DNA from: Vulcanimicrobiota bacterium
GTDB taxonomy: Bacteria > Eremiobacterota > Eremiobacteria > Baltobacterales > Baltobacteraceae
NCBI GenBank assembly: GCA_030042755.1
Contig: JASHZC010000097.1
Coordinates: 1 to 6,658, forward strand
Direction of reading: 5' to 3'
DNA: 6,658 bases
Part shown: piece by piece, positions 6,379-6,658 of the stretch
Position numbering within the stretch: the first letter of the stretch is position 1
Layout of the letters: the number at the start of each line of letters is the position of its first letter
The notes under the pieces: model-generated
What the model saw: only the letters and a program-made list of their open reading frames with translations
The model's database searches: none
Told to the model about the DNA's origin: nothing
Made by a program: the position numbers and the translations under genes

Positions 6379-6658
6379 ATGAAACGCGCACTTGTCCTCG
6401 TCGCGGTTGTCGCCCTGGTTGCCTTTGCGATCCGGCATCCCGCGCCGCAGCCTACGTTCACCGTTGCATCACCGGCCCCGCCCGCGCCGGAACGCCGGCC
6501 GTTCCGGCACGGTCGCTCGTCGCGGGCGACGCCTCCGACGCCGTCGCTCGTCTACGTGGTGGGCGCAGTCCGTAGGCCGGGCCTTTACCGGATCGCGCAA
6601 GATGGCAGAATCGACGATGCCGTCCGTGCCGCGGGCGGTTTGCGCCCCGACGCGGATC
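6379..6658 (+). CDS. comEA: ComEA-like competence DNA receptor, N-terminal 93 residues (3' end outside window)
   Basis: ComEA binds incoming double-stranded DNA at the outer face of the cytoplasmic membrane and passes it to the ComEC channel. The visible part starts MKRALVLVAVVALVAFAIR, a short positive N-terminus and a hydrophobic stretch (4-18) acting as a signal anchor. A Pro/Ala/Arg-rich linker spans about 20-56. An SLBB domain then begins with VYVVGAVRRPGLYRI (58-72) and continues through DDAVRAAGGLRPDAD (79-93). This arrangement is typical of ComEA; the DNA-binding helix-hairpin-helix domain that would confirm it should lie just beyond the edge. Another SLBB protein, such as a polysaccharide-export protein, is less likely because of the short linker and the lack of a lipoprotein cysteine. 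I chose the ATG at 6379; an in-frame GTG at 6364 is possible. AGGG lies only three bases before the ATG, so the ribosome binding site is poor. The gene is divergent from leuS. Confidence 0.85.
   Translation, partial: MKRALVLVAVVALVAFAIRHPAPQPTFTVASPAPPAPERRPFRHGRSSRATPPTPSLVYVVGAVRRPGLYRIAQDGRIDDAVRAAGGLRPDAD

Noticed and set aside
6304..6438. 45-residue N-terminal extension of LeuRS from an upstream ATG
   Set aside because: The extension runs through the intergenic dyad and into the divergent comEA start, has no LeuRS-like content, and the ATG at 6303 gives the usual family N-terminus.
1..6658. CRISPR array, tRNA, insertion sequence or prophage remnant
   Set aside because: No direct-repeat series, cloverleaf, terminal inverted repeats or transposase-like protein was seen; the window is ordinary dense coding DNA.

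Overview
The window is bacterial DNA of fairly high G+C, roughly 60% by eye, and densely packed. Five protein genes fill nearly all of it, and the only gaps are two divergent intergenic stretches of 56 and 75 bases. No rRNA, tRNA, CRISPR array or mobile element was seen. The phylum cannot be fixed from sequence alone. The LeuRS lacks the leucine-specific insertion of the E. coli enzyme, the base composition is high, and a leaderless leuS start is possible. Together these fit a high-G+C non-proteobacterial lineage (for example the Eremiobacterota/Vulcanimicrobiota, Actinobacteria or Chloroflexi), but that is a weak inference.

Layout, left to right. Bases 1-1611 (minus strand) hold the first 537 codons of comEC, the DNA-uptake channel protein; its 3' end lies outside the window. 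After a 56-base divergent gap, 1668-2606 (plus) encodes a GalE-like NAD-dependent sugar-nucleotide epimerase/dehydratase. Its stop codon overlaps the stop of the convergent gene at 2603-3829 (minus), a PHBH-fold FAD-dependent monooxygenase. That gene begins inside the stop of leuS (3826-6303, minus) through an ATGA overlap, so leuS and the monooxygenase form a two-gene operon. After a 75-base divergent gap containing a 23-base imperfect dyad, comEA starts at 6379 (plus) and runs off the right edge in its SLBB domain.

How the genes relate. ComEA (DNA receptor) and ComEC (membrane channel) act in the same step of natural transformation and are often encoded side by side. Here they flank an unrelated block of about 4.8 kb: an epimerase likely serving surface polysaccharide or nucleotide-sugar metabolism, a flavin monooxygenase of unknown substrate, and the essential leucyl-tRNA synthetase. 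Both com genes point outward, away from the block. No wholly unknown system is evident. The points most worth checking are the split com locus, the candidate leaderless leuS promoter, the intergenic dyad, and a striking excess of the palindrome CGATCG.
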